The notes beneath the pieces were generated by a model that had not been told where the DNA came from, ran no database searches, and saw nothing but the letters and a program-made list of their open reading frames with translations. From contig BLAL01000156.1 of NCBI GenBank assembly GCA_015698045.1, positions 1,550,001 to 1,614,000 of the forward strand: a stretch of DNA of 64,000 nucleotides, given 5' to 3'. The DNA comes from Rhizophagus clarus. Its lineage: Eukaryota; Glomeromycota; Glomeromycetes; Glomerales; Glomeraceae. A program made the position numbers and the translations under genes. Shown here in pieces: positions 46,742 to 58,062 of this stretch (positions are counted from its first letter, which is position 1; every line of letters begins with the position of its first letter).

Positions 46742-47087
46742 GAATCTAACTATTTCGCAAATTACTGTATTGTGATTTCCTGTAATCCTAGTTTCTTATA
46801 ATTAATGATCATGTATTTTACAGACATTTCGTAAAGAAGGAGGGGAGCGATAGAATTTCCAAGTCACGTAAATGTAAGGTGGTTAGTTAGACTGTAGGGA
46901 TATACATTAGACATTTAGTATAGAAGCGTCATGTATCGCGGGTGCAGTCCCAAACTATGTATTTATTTTTTCATATATTAATAAAAAATTTTCTTGGCAA
47001 TTTTCAGCCGGGGGCGCCCCGGTCAAAAAACACATATTTTTTTATTTTGAATGCTTATATACAGTGTATTAGTTATACATATAGATC
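46742..47087. other. intergenic, with GC-rich inverted repeat
   Basis: No gene. 47008-47022 is CCGGGGGCGCCCCGG, a GC island in AT-rich DNA that can fold on itself. TATA-like GCTTATATACAG at 47051 lies 37 bases before the next ATG. Confidence 0.6.
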
Positions 47088-48911
47088 ATGTCATCCGAGC
47101 TTGAATCATTGAAACAGCGCATCACTGAGCTTGAGGCTGAGAATATTGAGATTGCTGAGCTCAGGAAGGAGAATGCAGAGCTTAGAAAGGAGAATACTGA
47201 TTTTAGAATGAAGTTCGCTAACTTTGAGGCTGAGAGAGCTGAACTTAAACGCAGGATTGCTGAGACTCTAAGAATTACTGAGGAAGAGAGAACGAGGCGT
47301 GATGCTGAAAATGTCAAACTCAGGGCCACAATCGAGGAGTTGAGGAAAAATAATACTAAAGAGAGCGCTGAGCTTAGAGATAGAATCACGAAAGTGGAAC
47401 AGAAGCAGACACTAAATGATAATGTTACTAAGGTAACCAATTCTTCCAATAATAGCTCGTCTAACTTCAATTTGCTTGCAGATCAGGTGCCAACGGTAAT
47501 GCATCACGAGAAACCATTGGTAGATACTTCATTACCCGAAGACAAGGAAACGGTCGCTTTCTTGGGTGAGGAGTATAAGAAAAAGGTTAGTAATGAGATT
47601 AGGCAGAGAAATCGAGAAAAGAAACTTCGAGCCCAAGAGTCCCTTCCAACACATCCCGAAGAGAAAATGTCTCAAGATCTCAACTCGGTCACTCAGTCAT
47701 GCAATAGCACGTCATCGGAAGAAAAGATATGTAGCGAACTGGATTCAAAGTGCAAGAAGGGGAAGGGTGTCAACAAGCTTAAGCAAGAATTATTTGCTCC
47801 GGAGTTGCCTTCACAAGTGCCAATAGACCAAAATCATGTGACCAAAATTTCCGAGACCGCGGGTCCCGGAAAATCTAGCATTGACGAGGCATCGCAACAT
47901 TTAGCTCAGTTATGTGATAAAGCTTTCAATGCTGAAGATGGTGCAAATCGTGCAAATCAAGAAGAAATATTATGTTGGTGCCTCTATGCGAAGGATTTCA
48001 GAACTCAGCTCAATGAGATTATAGAAAATAGTGATGGTAAGTTTGGCGAAAAGAAAGCAAGAAGCCTATTATATGATTCCATTACAAAACATCTTAATTT
48101 GCTTCGCAAACAGAGATCTCAAGAATTGGGTCTACATCTTCCTGAAATATCAAGGGACGCCTTGCGCAAAAAAACTCAGAGAGCTGAGAAAATTTATACG
48201 TTGTTTGAAGAAATAGGCCTAGATAAAATCAAACTTATTAAAACATATAGTGCAAATTCCATTTCAAAACTTACTAACGGCCAAATTAGAGAGATTATAG
48301 AGGAACAAATCGATTCACCAGCGAACACTTCCCAGGACATATCTTCGGAAAAGATTCCGCAATCAGTATCAAATCATGTGACTGAAATTTCTGAGACCGC
48401 AGGTCCCGAAAAAAATTTGCCTGGAATAAATGCACCCAAACCAGCTGAGGTAAGCATCTCAACCGCACCTATTCCTTCAACCCATGTCTCTGCAAAGCGC
48501 CTTAACAGCAATTCTTTAAGTGAGGCGAGTCCAGGCAATACTTCCAAAAATGAGGTGAGTACATCATCCACAATTTCTTCCAGTAAGGTAGGATCATCTA
48601 ACAGATCCGGACTTCCGGTTTCTATCTTGCCTGAAAATCCCGAAGAGAAGCGAAAACATATCATTGGGTTGGTGCTAGAGAAGTTTCCTTATCTATCTTT
48701 AGACGATAGTGATGAACGCCGTGATACATTTAATCTCGATGGTTCAACACTCTGTCCTTTGTGTAATGGAGACCATAAAGTGAATAGAAGTATATTTGAT
48801 GAAATAAAAGGTGAATGGGGTGCTGGTGAGTATTACGGAGAACAAACTTATCGTCTCAAATGTAGGGAGTCTTTTAAACCTGGAATCCCAATAGTATCGG
48901 TAAAAGCATAG
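47088..48911 (+). CDS. coiled-coil protein with C-terminal zinc-ribbon-like domain
   Basis: Intact 607-residue frame from the ATG at 47088, single exon. Residues 1-115 are a strong coiled coil (ELESLKQRITELEAENIE, repeated ELRKEN). Residues about 270-415 form a helical domain (LCDKAFNAEDGA, RKKTQRAEKIYTLFEEIG, LTNGQIREIIEEQI) that recurs in the RING protein at 56947. A motif NHVTxISETAGPxK is present twice (about 250 and 430). The last 75 residues, IIGLVLEKFPYL...CPLCNGDHK...LKC, look zinc-binding and recur at 49720-50002. Function unknown; the architecture is a lineage-typical multi-domain family (inference). Confidence 0.8.
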   Translation: MSSELESLKQRITELEAENIEIAELRKENAELRKENTDFRMKFANFEAERAELKRRIAETLRITEEERTRRDAENVKLRATIEELRKNNTKESAELRDRITKVEQKQTLNDNVTKVTNSSNNSSSNFNLLADQVPTVMHHEKPLVDTSLPEDKETVAFLGEEYKKKVSNEIRQRNREKKLRAQESLPTHPEEKMSQDLNSVTQSCNSTSSEEKICSELDSKCKKGKGVNKLKQELFAPELPSQVPIDQNHVTKISETAGPGKSSIDEASQHLAQLCDKAFNAEDGANRANQEEILCWCLYAKDFRTQLNEIIENSDGKFGEKKARSLLYDSITKHLNLLRKQRSQELGLHLPEISRDALRKKTQRAEKIYTLFEEIGLDKIKLIKTYSANSISKLTNGQIREIIEEQIDSPANTSQDISSEKIPQSVSNHVTEISETAGPEKNLPGINAPKPAEVSISTAPIPSTHVSAKRLNSNSLSEASPGNTSKNEVSTSSTISSSKVGSSNRSGLPVSILPENPEEKRKHIIGLVLEKFPYLSLDDSDERRDTFNLDGSTLCPLCNGDHKVNRSIFDEIKGEWGAGEYYGEQTYRLKCRESFKPGIPIVSVKA

Positions 48912-49007
48912 ACTGAATTATCGTATAAGTTATTTCTTTTCTTTCGAATCTTATCCAAAAGAGAGTCCCGAACATTTGCCACATAACATTGAATAATTCT
49001 TTCGTGT

Positions 49008-50002
49008 ATGAAAATATCATCTATCATGACATCTGATCTTGAGGTGTTGATCGCTGAGCTTGAGGCTAAGAAAACTGATGAGAAAGCTAAGCTTGAAGCA
49101 CTTGAGGCTAGAATTTTAAAACTAGAGGAGGATCAGGCAGAAAGAGATGCTAGAATTTTAAAACTAGAGCAGGGTCCGGTAGAAAGAGAGGCTAAGAAAA
49201 ATCGCAAATTCCAGACTAGATGCTAAGGAAATCCTTAATGAGGAACCTATTATCGAATATCGTCCTCCTTTCTTGAATGGATTAGAGCTTGATGCCTTCT
49301 TCCAAAAATATCGAATCGGGTTGGAGGTGCAAGGGGCTCAGCATCGGCTTCATAGTACTAGCTGGTATAAAGATGTTAAGAAACTCGAAGACATTGTTAA
49401 TCGTGATCGGCAAAAACGAAGTATTTGTCAAGATAATGGAATTTCTCTTCTTGAAGTATGGTACGATGAAAAACCGGAAATCGTTATCCCTAAAAGGATA
49501 CAAAAAATTAAGGAGTTTGTCTGTCTAGTATCCAAAAGTTTTGATATTCAGACCATATCCTATAAAACATTAACCCCCGAATATCTGGATTGGTATGCCA
49601 AATTGACTGGTTTACCAAGTATTTTGACAGATAAGTTTCGATCCAAATTATACAAAAGATATAAAAAACAAACTGGAAATGAGCCATGGTAATTACCAAA
49701 AGCTGTGAAACAAACCTCAAGCCTCTGATTTCAAGCCCATCACTTTCGAAGCCAGACCCGATCCAGAATCAATTATCCAGTCAGTCTTAGAGCACTTCCC
49801 ATACTTGAAATTCCGAAATAGTTTCAGAGGGATTGATAATTACAATTTTGTATCTGCTCAGCCGTGGAGCTCACCATGTCCTATTTGTGATGGAAAACAT
49901 GGGAATTATGGATTACATGGCGAATGGTATAAAAATGAAACGGAATATTGTCTTACTTGCTTCACTTCAAGCAATAAATTCAAATTCGCGATCGTAGCAT
50001 AG
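49008..50002 (+). pseudogene. coiled-coil / nuclease-like / zinc-ribbon gene, frameshifted
   Basis: Starts like its upstream neighbour (DLEVLIAELEAKKTDEKAK, coiled coil). It shifts by one base near 49200, then shows LDAFFQKYRIGLEVQGAQH, VNRDRQKRSIC, ISLLEVWYDE, a pattern of DUF559/Vsr-like PD-(D/E)XK nucleases. After a stop at 49692 and another shift it ends with SIIQSVLEHFPYL...CPICDGKHG...CLTC, the zinc-ribbon-like domain found at the end of 47088-48911. It is a broken paralogue of the neighbour with an extra nuclease-like middle domain. Confidence 0.65.
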
Positions 50003-51836
50003 ACGTTTCTTGTTCATTTACTGTGCCACCATTACTGCGCTTGACTGACTTGGTTTTACTAAAGATTCTGTATATGGCAATGTGGCACATGTACAGAAAT
50101 GATTAATAAACGAATAATCATCATTCAGTGTAGATTATCATATTTAACTGGACTATAAAAAAAAGTTCTTTTTACCAAGTCTTTTTTATCAGCAACGAGC
50201 AATGAGCAATGTCGGTTAACAAGATACACGAGTTTTTTAATCACGAGCCTGAGAATTGGGATATCTTGACTTTTTTGGAAGAATGTAATATACCATTATT
50301 CAAACAAAAGATAGAGTCGTACCTTACGTCTCTCGAGGTAATTTCCAATACTCAAAAAGGTCCAAAGCGTGAAAGAGCGGATAAGTTACTTAATCTGTAC
50401 AGACAGGCGAGTTTATTTTTTTCTATTTTTTCTCTCTTTGAAGACAGTTAAATATTTGGTAGCGTTGGCGTGAGGACTTTGAGTCATGCGTCAATCAAGT
50501 CTTTGAGACAAGCTACGAAGCAGTGTTGAGACGCAAGACAATATCTTTGAGAATTTCTTACGTTTGAGACTTTGAGTCGACTTGGCACTTGCCCCACTGG
50601 ACGTAAGACAATATCTTTGAGAATTTCTTACGTTTGAGACTTCGAGTCGACTTTGTGGGATGCAAAATCGGATAATGTATTTTAAAGATAATCAAGAATA
50701 TTACTAATTTCAAAATTTATTTTCCAGGGTTCTGATTATGTTCGTGCTCGAGATTGGAAGAAGGAAAAGAAAGCTAAACCAGTCGATGGAACCTCGGTTC
50801 ACATTCACCAAGTTACGGCGGATAACTCAATGATCGGGATCAATAGTGGATCTTTCGATATTAATAACATGCCAAAAAGAAATAAAGAGGATGAAAAGGT
50901 GCAGATGCGTAATTTTTTTAGCTGGAAGTTGAGAATCAGTAGTTAATCATATTATATTTTAATATTTTAGATTGATCATAAACAGAAACGTACCAAAATC
51001 GAGCATTATTTTCCGCACGAACCGCATGAAACTCAACGCAAACAACAACTATTTGAGAATGTCGACAATGACGATGATTTATCTGGCATCACTTTAGTGC
51101 CATCGGATGACATTCTAGACCAGCTAGATGGGTATACTACACCATCACCACGTAGCCCAATGACAAAAAATTTGACAGTTGAACTTCCTAGGGTAAAACA
51201 TCAAAATAAAATTCTTGTCGATATGGAAAATAATCCTTTCCTGGAGGAAAGTGATTTCATTCTATCAATTGATGACATTCCATGTGATTTAACCTTCGAA
51301 GATGGAAATTCAGCCGACGATTTTTATATAGAAGAAATTAATGTGTCCTCGCTGTTCTGAAATTATCAAAATAAGTCGTTTAATCTTGCAAGAGACAAAG
51401 GCTTACTTGTTGAATCAAATGTTCACGAAATATTGTCCCTATCTTCAATTTTATTGCTCTCTCCAAATTCACATTCAACACTTATGGTTGATATTTTCGG
51501 ATCTCCTTTACTTGATAAAATTCATAAGGCTCTTATGCCGATGCAAGAAATTGCATTAGATCCTAAACTCGAATCAAAACTCAGGGAAGCGATCAAAAAA
51601 GCAAAAAGTTCACGTAATTGTGCAGTAGATTTGCTTTCTGCAGAGCTTATAAGCGATCGAGAACTAAAAAAGAATCTTGGTTCCGTCATATTAAAAGGAT
51701 TAGAGACATTACCCACAGATAAAATCAGAAACGAACTCAGTGAAACATCACTTATTACTAATCACTTAGACTATATCATGAAAGGCATTTTTCATGATTC
51801 AGATAAATATATTGTCCAATGGCCGAATACAGCATT

Positions 51837-54800
51837 TAGAGATGGGCATATAACGGTTATATATGTTATATAACGGTTATATAACATATATAACATTATA
51901 TAACAGTTATATAACATATATAACGTTATATTCATAAATTTATTAATTTGACTATTTTAATCAGTAAATATAAAAGGTAAAGTAAAGATTAAACTATTAC
52001 AATCAAAATTAACATTGTTAACTATACATTTAAATGGCGTTTATAATTAAAATTACTTAAAATTACAAATTGAAAAATTAAAAATTTATTATACTTTTTA
52101 AAATTAAATAAACTCTATTTCAAAACACCTAGAAAATAAAACTTTTAATTAAAAAGATTTAAATAAATCAAATTTTATAAAAATTAAGCCAGTAATTAAT
52201 TAGAAATTAATTGTTAAAGATGATAAATAATTGTTTTTTATATATAAATAATATTTTTTAAATACAGATATATGATTATTATCATATTTTTTATGTATTT
52301 TTACTTTTTTTTACATTATTTATATGTATTTTTATATGCTCTACAAGTTTATTTAAGGCACCAAAAAAGGTTATAAATCCAAAATTTGATTTTATCTATA
52401 TAAAGAAAAAAAATCAAAAAAATTAATTTTTCTTAAAATTTACTTTTAAAACTTATTTTAATATTTTAAGTAAACTTGTAAAGTATATAAAAATACATAC
52501 AATTTTTGATTTTAAAAGTTATATTATTGGTAAAATTTAATAATTAAAATTTATTATATAATTATAAATATAATATTTAATATAAAAATTTATTTATTAA
52601 TAAAATATTTAATAATACATAAAAAATATATAATATATAAAATTTTTAATAAAGTAAATAAATAAACTATAATCTTATATAATATAAAATTTAGATTATA
52701 AATATTTAATGTTTAATATTACTTTCTTCAGATTCTTCAATTACTATAATTTCATCTAAATTTTCTAATTCTTCTTCATTTATATTATCATCATTTAATT
52801 TTTGACCATTAGCTAAACGAAGATTAGAATATATAGATACTAATTTAAAAGTTCTTTCATTTGTTAATCTATTTCTTTTTATATTTTGAATAAAACCAAA
52901 ATTTGACCAATTTCTTTCTGAAGCAGCATTTGATGCTGGAATTGACATTAATTTTACTGCAAACTTACTAAGAACTGGTACTTCTTGTTGAAATCCATTC
53001 CACCAATCAATTGGATTACTTATTGCTTCTAATTTCCAAAATATTAAAGAATTAAATGGTCCTGTTTTATTATTATACCATAATAATTCTTTTACTAATT
53101 GACCACTTAAATCCTGATTTACAAATTTTGATGTTTCTTTTGCAATCATTGAAAAAGGATATTCATCTATTAAATCTTGACCATGATATCTTGGATCTAA
53201 ATAGTAAGCAATAACAATTGCTGGATGATACATTTTTTCCCAACGTAGTGTACATTTATCAAGAATAATATCTTTTAAAGAAGTATTAGTCAACTGTTTA
53301 ATTTCATTTTTTAACTTTGTAAATCTATAATAAAAAAATATTACTTATTATTATATATATATTAAATTAAAAATAAAAAAATTTTAGTAAAATTACAAAC
53401 CTATCATAAACTAATGATAAATTAGGTTGATTACTTTCAAATTCTCGTATAATTTTTGTAAATGGTTCTAATAATTGACATATTTCTTCAATATTAACCC
53501 AAAATCCCTCAGTATCTATAAGTTTGGAATTAAGTGATGATGGTATTGATTTTCTAACACATTCTTCAAAAACAACATTCTATAATATAAATATATAATA
53601 AATAAATAATTTTTAAACTTTTAAATTTTTCAAAAATAATATATAGATTTTACCTGTAATGCTTTTTTACTAGCAAGAAAAGATTGTAAACAAATGTAAT
53701 GTGAACCTCATCTTGTAATTACTGGCAAATTAAATTTAATTGTTTTTCCTATTTTTTCAATTTGCAATCGTTCTAAACAAGCATTTTCAATATGATGCCT
53801 TTTAAAAAACTTAATAATTTCCTGTACTGGTGTAATAGTTTCTTTAATTAAAGCCAATTCAATAACGGATTTAATAAGAAGATTGATATTATATGCAAAA
53901 CAACCTTAAAAAAAAATTAAAAAATTTTAGAAATAATTTTAAAAAATTAAATTAAATAAAAATTATTACCTAAAAATATTATATTTGGATAATCTTTTTG
54001 AAGAATACTATGTGCTTTTTTCATATTACTTGCATTATCAGTAATTACAGCTGCAATTTTTGATATACCAATTTCTTTAATAACAATATCAAACTGCTCA
54101 GCAATATATTCACCAGTATGTGAATTTTCTTTAGATTCTAATGCTTTCCAGAAAATTGGTTGTGGTGTAGTAATCATAAAATTAATTATAGGTTGTTGAT
54201 GTATATTTGTCCAACCATCACTTGTAAGACAAATATAATTAGAATTTTTTATTTGTTTTTTCATATCAGCAGAAACTCGTTTATATTCTTTTTTAAGTAA
54301 AGTTGTTGACAATGATTTTCGGGAAGGAGGATGATATTCTGGATTAATTTTATGTAATGCTTGAATAATAAAAGGATTTTCAATAGTTGCTAATGGAATT
54401 CCACTAGCATAAAATGCACGTGCAATTGCAGTATCAATTTCTTCTTTTTCATTACTAACATTATCTTCAGTATTATCATCTGTATTATCATCATTAATAT
54501 CAAAAGATTCTTGTTCTTTGTCTTTATTTTTATATTGATTTTTAACTTCAAGTGGTACATTTGGACAATTTTTATTTAAATGAATTTTCATTCTTTTAGG
54601 TTGTCCAGTCATTATAGTATCACAAAAATTACATGTTGCTATATAATGCTGCTTTGTTCCAGCTTGATCTGTTTTTCCTTCAGCTGATTTTTTAAAATGA
54701 TTCCAAACAGGGTCAAGAGTACGTGTCATAATAAAAATTTTATAAAAAAATTAAAAAAAAAAATAAATAAATTTTTTTTACAAACCGTGGGTAAAAAAAA

Positions 54801-55662
54801 ATGCATATATATATATGGAAAATTTGTGTAAAAGTTTAATTTTATATTAGGTTAAAGCATTTGATAATCAATTTCCAAATTTAAGTGGTGATACATTTAA
54901 GATCAGCATTAATTTATTATATAAAATAAAAATTAATATAAAAAAAACCAATTTAAGATATTATCTTGTGATCCAATGATCAGATTTTAAAGATCTTTTT
55001 TTGTTTTTATAGCTCTCAATGCACTCTTTAAGATAAAAAAAAAGATCATTGAAATAGATTTGTAGATCTTGAGATATTAGCATTAAATTATTATATAAAA
55101 TGAAAGTTAATATTAAAAAAATCTATTTAAGACATTATCTCATGATCTAGTGATCAGATTTTAAAAATCTTTTTTTTATTTTATAGCTCTTAATGCCCCC
55201 TTCAAAACAAAAAAAAGGATATTGAAATAGGATTAGTAAATAATGAGATAATTGCAAAAAACACTTTTTTTAAATAATAAGTTTATTTGATATATATTTT
55301 GACATCTAATAATTATAAAAATCTAAAACACATTACATCAGATTTAATTCACAAATATGCATTAAATTTAATTATTTTATACTTTTAATACCAATAAATT
55401 TTAAGATAACTTTAAATGTTTAAAAATTTTTAAATTATAATAACTTATTTTATATTGATATTAGAAGCATAAAATTGTCACCATTTGATTCATCTTAATA
55501 AGACAAATCTAATAATATATATTTTATTCTTTTATAATTATTAGATAGTAAAATATTATACAAAATAATTATATACCTTAAAATACCTCTTGGTTATATA
55601 ACCGTTATATAACAGTTATATATGTTATATAACATTTTGTTATATAACACGGCACATCTCTA
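51837..55662. mobile_element. complete hAT transposon
   Basis: Ends TAGAGATGGGC (51837) and complement of TAGAGATGTGC (55662), with an 8-bp duplication ACAGCATT at 51829-51836 and 55663-55670. Next to both ends is a cluster of GTTATATAAC palindromes, the likely transposase sites. It carries one transposase gene on the minus strand (52706-54729); 51860-52700 and 54730-55590 have no gene and are very AT-rich. The perfect duplication indicates a recent insertion. Confidence 0.95.
52706..54729 (-). pseudogene. hAT transposase, four exons, one in-frame TGA
   Basis: Exons 54729-53970, 53904-53654, 53579-53401 and 53324-52706 join in phase for 603 codons. Seen: N-terminal BED-type finger (CNFCDTIMTG...MKIHLNKNC), an acidic linker, the DUF659-like catalytic core (TSDGWTN, AVITDNASNMKKAH), HHIENACLERL, and the hAT dimerisation tail (NAASERNWSNF near the C terminus). 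The single break is TGA at 53708-53710 within the normally invariant TRWGS motif, most simply TGG to TGA. Otherwise the copy is whole. Confidence 0.88.
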
Positions 55663-56300
55663 ACAGCATTGGATGAAAGCAAGTTGAGGAAATTCGAAGG
55701 AAGGACGAAACAACCAGATTTTGTTGTCTCGGTTATTCATCAACTTCAAACAGTTGCTGATACTGTTGTAGGTGAGGTCAGCCCTCTATCTCAAAAAATT
55801 AATGTTTATAAAAACTGCAATGATCTGATTCGACTCAGCGTCTTCTTGAAAGACTGCGTGGATTATGCTATAGACAAGGGTGCCGATATCAATGTAATTG
55901 GTTTTCAATGTATCGGTAAGGAAATCAACATAAAGTGGTTTTTTTCATTTACGAAATTCCTTTTAATCACGTTTTTTGACACTTATATAATAGATCATAC
56001 AGTTGACTTTTATGCAACTAATCTTGTTAAAGGGATGTATGTTATGACCCATATTGGACAAGTTTCTATTCCAGCATCATTAAAAGAGATGCTTTCTTTT
56101 GTCGATAACATAGAGGTATACAGGAGGTTTTTATAAAATCATTCGATACATTTTATGATAAGTTTCGCAATCCTAATTCACCATCAAAAAATGCAATGTT
56201 CAAACAGGATACCCTTGCCACACCAAAATTCAACAAGCTTGTAAGTAGAACGCGAGACTGCTATAGAAGCTGTCCATTCTGGTATGGACGTTTTAAATGA

Positions 56301-56946
56301 TAAAATTTTCAGCAAAATCATTATAATCTCTTTTATATATCTTTCAAGTGAACATTCAATCATTGTAATTTTTTTTTATATTTTTCAACATGTGCACTAT
56401 TCATTATTGTTTATGTTATTATCATATGTTGTCAGAAAAATAATAATACATGTAATAAATATCTAATTGTGCTACTTTTTTATAATAAGCATATTTTTTG
56501 ATCCTTGGTGACAGTGAACAATTGTTTACGCGCGTGATTTTCAATACTTAGATCATTGCCACTGGAGGAGTTGAGTATATCACCTGCCTTAAATGCACAG
56601 TAGTACAGTACGATATCGGGAAAATTCAATAGGGGCTGTACAACGTAATTTCTAAGACTTGATTTGCATTTATTTTTTAGGTCATGTCTCCGGCATGCTA
56701 TTATCAATAAAACAGTATTCAGGTATAGATATTTTCAGCAATCGTTATTTCGCATATGGGGTTTGGGGGTGTATATGCTAATCCTGTTCCTTATCGTCAT
56801 TTTTTATTGATTTGCAAGGGATTAATGAATGACGAAATGCAGTTCGTAATTGCTAGTGAAGATCCGGGGAATGTTTTCTCCTACGATATTTACAAGTGCT
56901 ATATAAAGGAACCCTTCTAGCTGATTAACAATCGGAGGTGGGCAAT
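56301..56946. other. intergenic stretch with promoter of RING gene
   Basis: No gene; short frames on both strands lack motifs. TATA-like GCTATATAAAGG at 56898 lies about 45 bases before the next ATG. Confidence 0.5.
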
Positions 56947-57867
56947 ATGGATAAATCACATATCGAAGCTCTTGCAATAAATATCGTTAGTAAAGCTAAC
57001 GCTCTCCCCTCCTCCAGTAAGAACATTAATATTCCAAAAGTAGATCCGTGCCTAATATGCGGAGAAGATATTTATACGCTTGAAGGAGGCATAATCAAAG
57101 AATTTACCTTAGCTTCCTGTGGAGACATTTTTCATCAAAAGTGTCTCGAAGAGTATTTGGTGGATGGTGAGTCGAGTTGTCCTTATGATGGTTGTAATAG
57201 AGATATCGAAACTTTTCTCTCTCAGGATCTTTTAAAGGGATTGCAAAACCAGACAGCCTCCAAGGACGTAGATAACAATGTTGAAGCGCTTACGGAAGAA
57301 TCTACAAACCAGAAAAAACGTACTAGGGAATCATCTACCGAAAAATCCTCTAACAAGAAAGCGAAAAAGACTGGTGGGAAGAAGGTATTGAGCATGCTAA
57401 AAAAACTTATCGAAGAATTATTAACTGATGTGGTAGATCCTGGACCAGAGAACTTGGAAGAAGAAGCAAGTGAAAATGAAACCAGCAATTTTTTGCAACT
57501 ATACGATAAGATTGATAGCGCTGAATCTAAAAATGAAGATGCATCTCAAGGTCTTATTTACAGCTATTTTGATTTGGGGGAAGCTGTATTTAAACGATAC
57601 AAGGAATTAAAACTCGAGCATGGTAAGGATGGATCTCAAGCATTGGTTAAAAGTGAGGTCAGAAAAGCGATTCCTGAAGCAAAATGTTTTGACGAAGCTT
57701 TGCGGAAAAGGATGGAGAGATCCGAAAAGGTTTATAAGCTTTTTAATAGTATAGGCAAAGAAAAAATAGCGCAGATTAAAACCACCCCTCCAGGTTTTAT
57801 CTTAAATCTAACTAAGGATGAAAAGGATTATGTAATAGCCGAAGTCTTAAAACAGAAACTTTGTTAA
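56947..57867 (+). CDS. RING-finger protein, lineage-typical
   Basis: First ATG at 56947 (an earlier GTG in frame is unlikely); 306 residues, single exon, intact. Residues 35-85 form a RING-like domain: CLICGED, CGDIFHQKCLEEYL, CPYDGC. A Lys/Ser-rich basic stretch (KKRTRESS, KKAKKTGGKK) may be a nuclear signal. The C-terminal half has the helical domain also seen at 47088-48911 (RKRMERSEKVYKLFNSIG, ILNLTKDEKDYVIAEVL). Likely role: E3 ubiquitin ligase-type protein (family knowledge for RING; partner unknown). Confidence 0.75.
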   Translation: MDKSHIEALAINIVSKANALPSSSKNINIPKVDPCLICGEDIYTLEGGIIKEFTLASCGDIFHQKCLEEYLVDGESSCPYDGCNRDIETFLSQDLLKGLQNQTASKDVDNNVEALTEESTNQKKRTRESSTEKSSNKKAKKTGGKKVLSMLKKLIEELLTDVVDPGPENLEEEASENETSNFLQLYDKIDSAESKNEDASQGLIYSYFDLGEAVFKRYKELKLEHGKDGSQALVKSEVRKAIPEAKCFDEALRKRMERSEKVYKLFNSIGKEKIAQIKTTPPGFILNLTKDEKDYVIAEVLKQKLC

Positions 57868-58062
57868 TGTTCTGCGCATTTTTGCTGAGCCCGGACACGG
57901 TGTCCAGACTCTACCATCAGAAAAACTGTTGTAATAATTTTCCCGAATCAAAGGCTATCCGGCTAAAGAAAAAATCCGAAATCTGATTGGCCGATCATGC
58001 GCTTTTTGAAGATCTATATAAATAACTGGTTCTCTCATCTTTCTATATAACCACGAAAAAGA

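Larger units (their letters stand above)
50209..56300 (+). pseudogene. lineage-typical gene broken by hAT insertion
   Basis: ATG at 50209. Exons 50209-50406, 50728-50898 and 50971 onward join in phase. The first intron has a GC donor (CAG/GCGAGT) and holds a 54-bp direct repeat; the second is 50899-50970. Exon 3 has TGA at 51358 in an otherwise open frame, is cut at 51836 by the hAT element, and resumes at 55671 in the same frame (VQWPNTA then LDESKLRKFEGRT). It then shows QPDFVVSV...VVGEVS, which could be a PD-(D/E)XK-like core, and NCNDLIRL, DKGADINVIGFQC. A shift near 56130 precedes the tail (TLATPKFNKLV), ending at 56300. N-terminal residues (HEFFNHEPENWDI) and the middle are hydrophilic. 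I know similar proteins only as multicopy unknowns in this fungal group. Confidence 0.75.
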
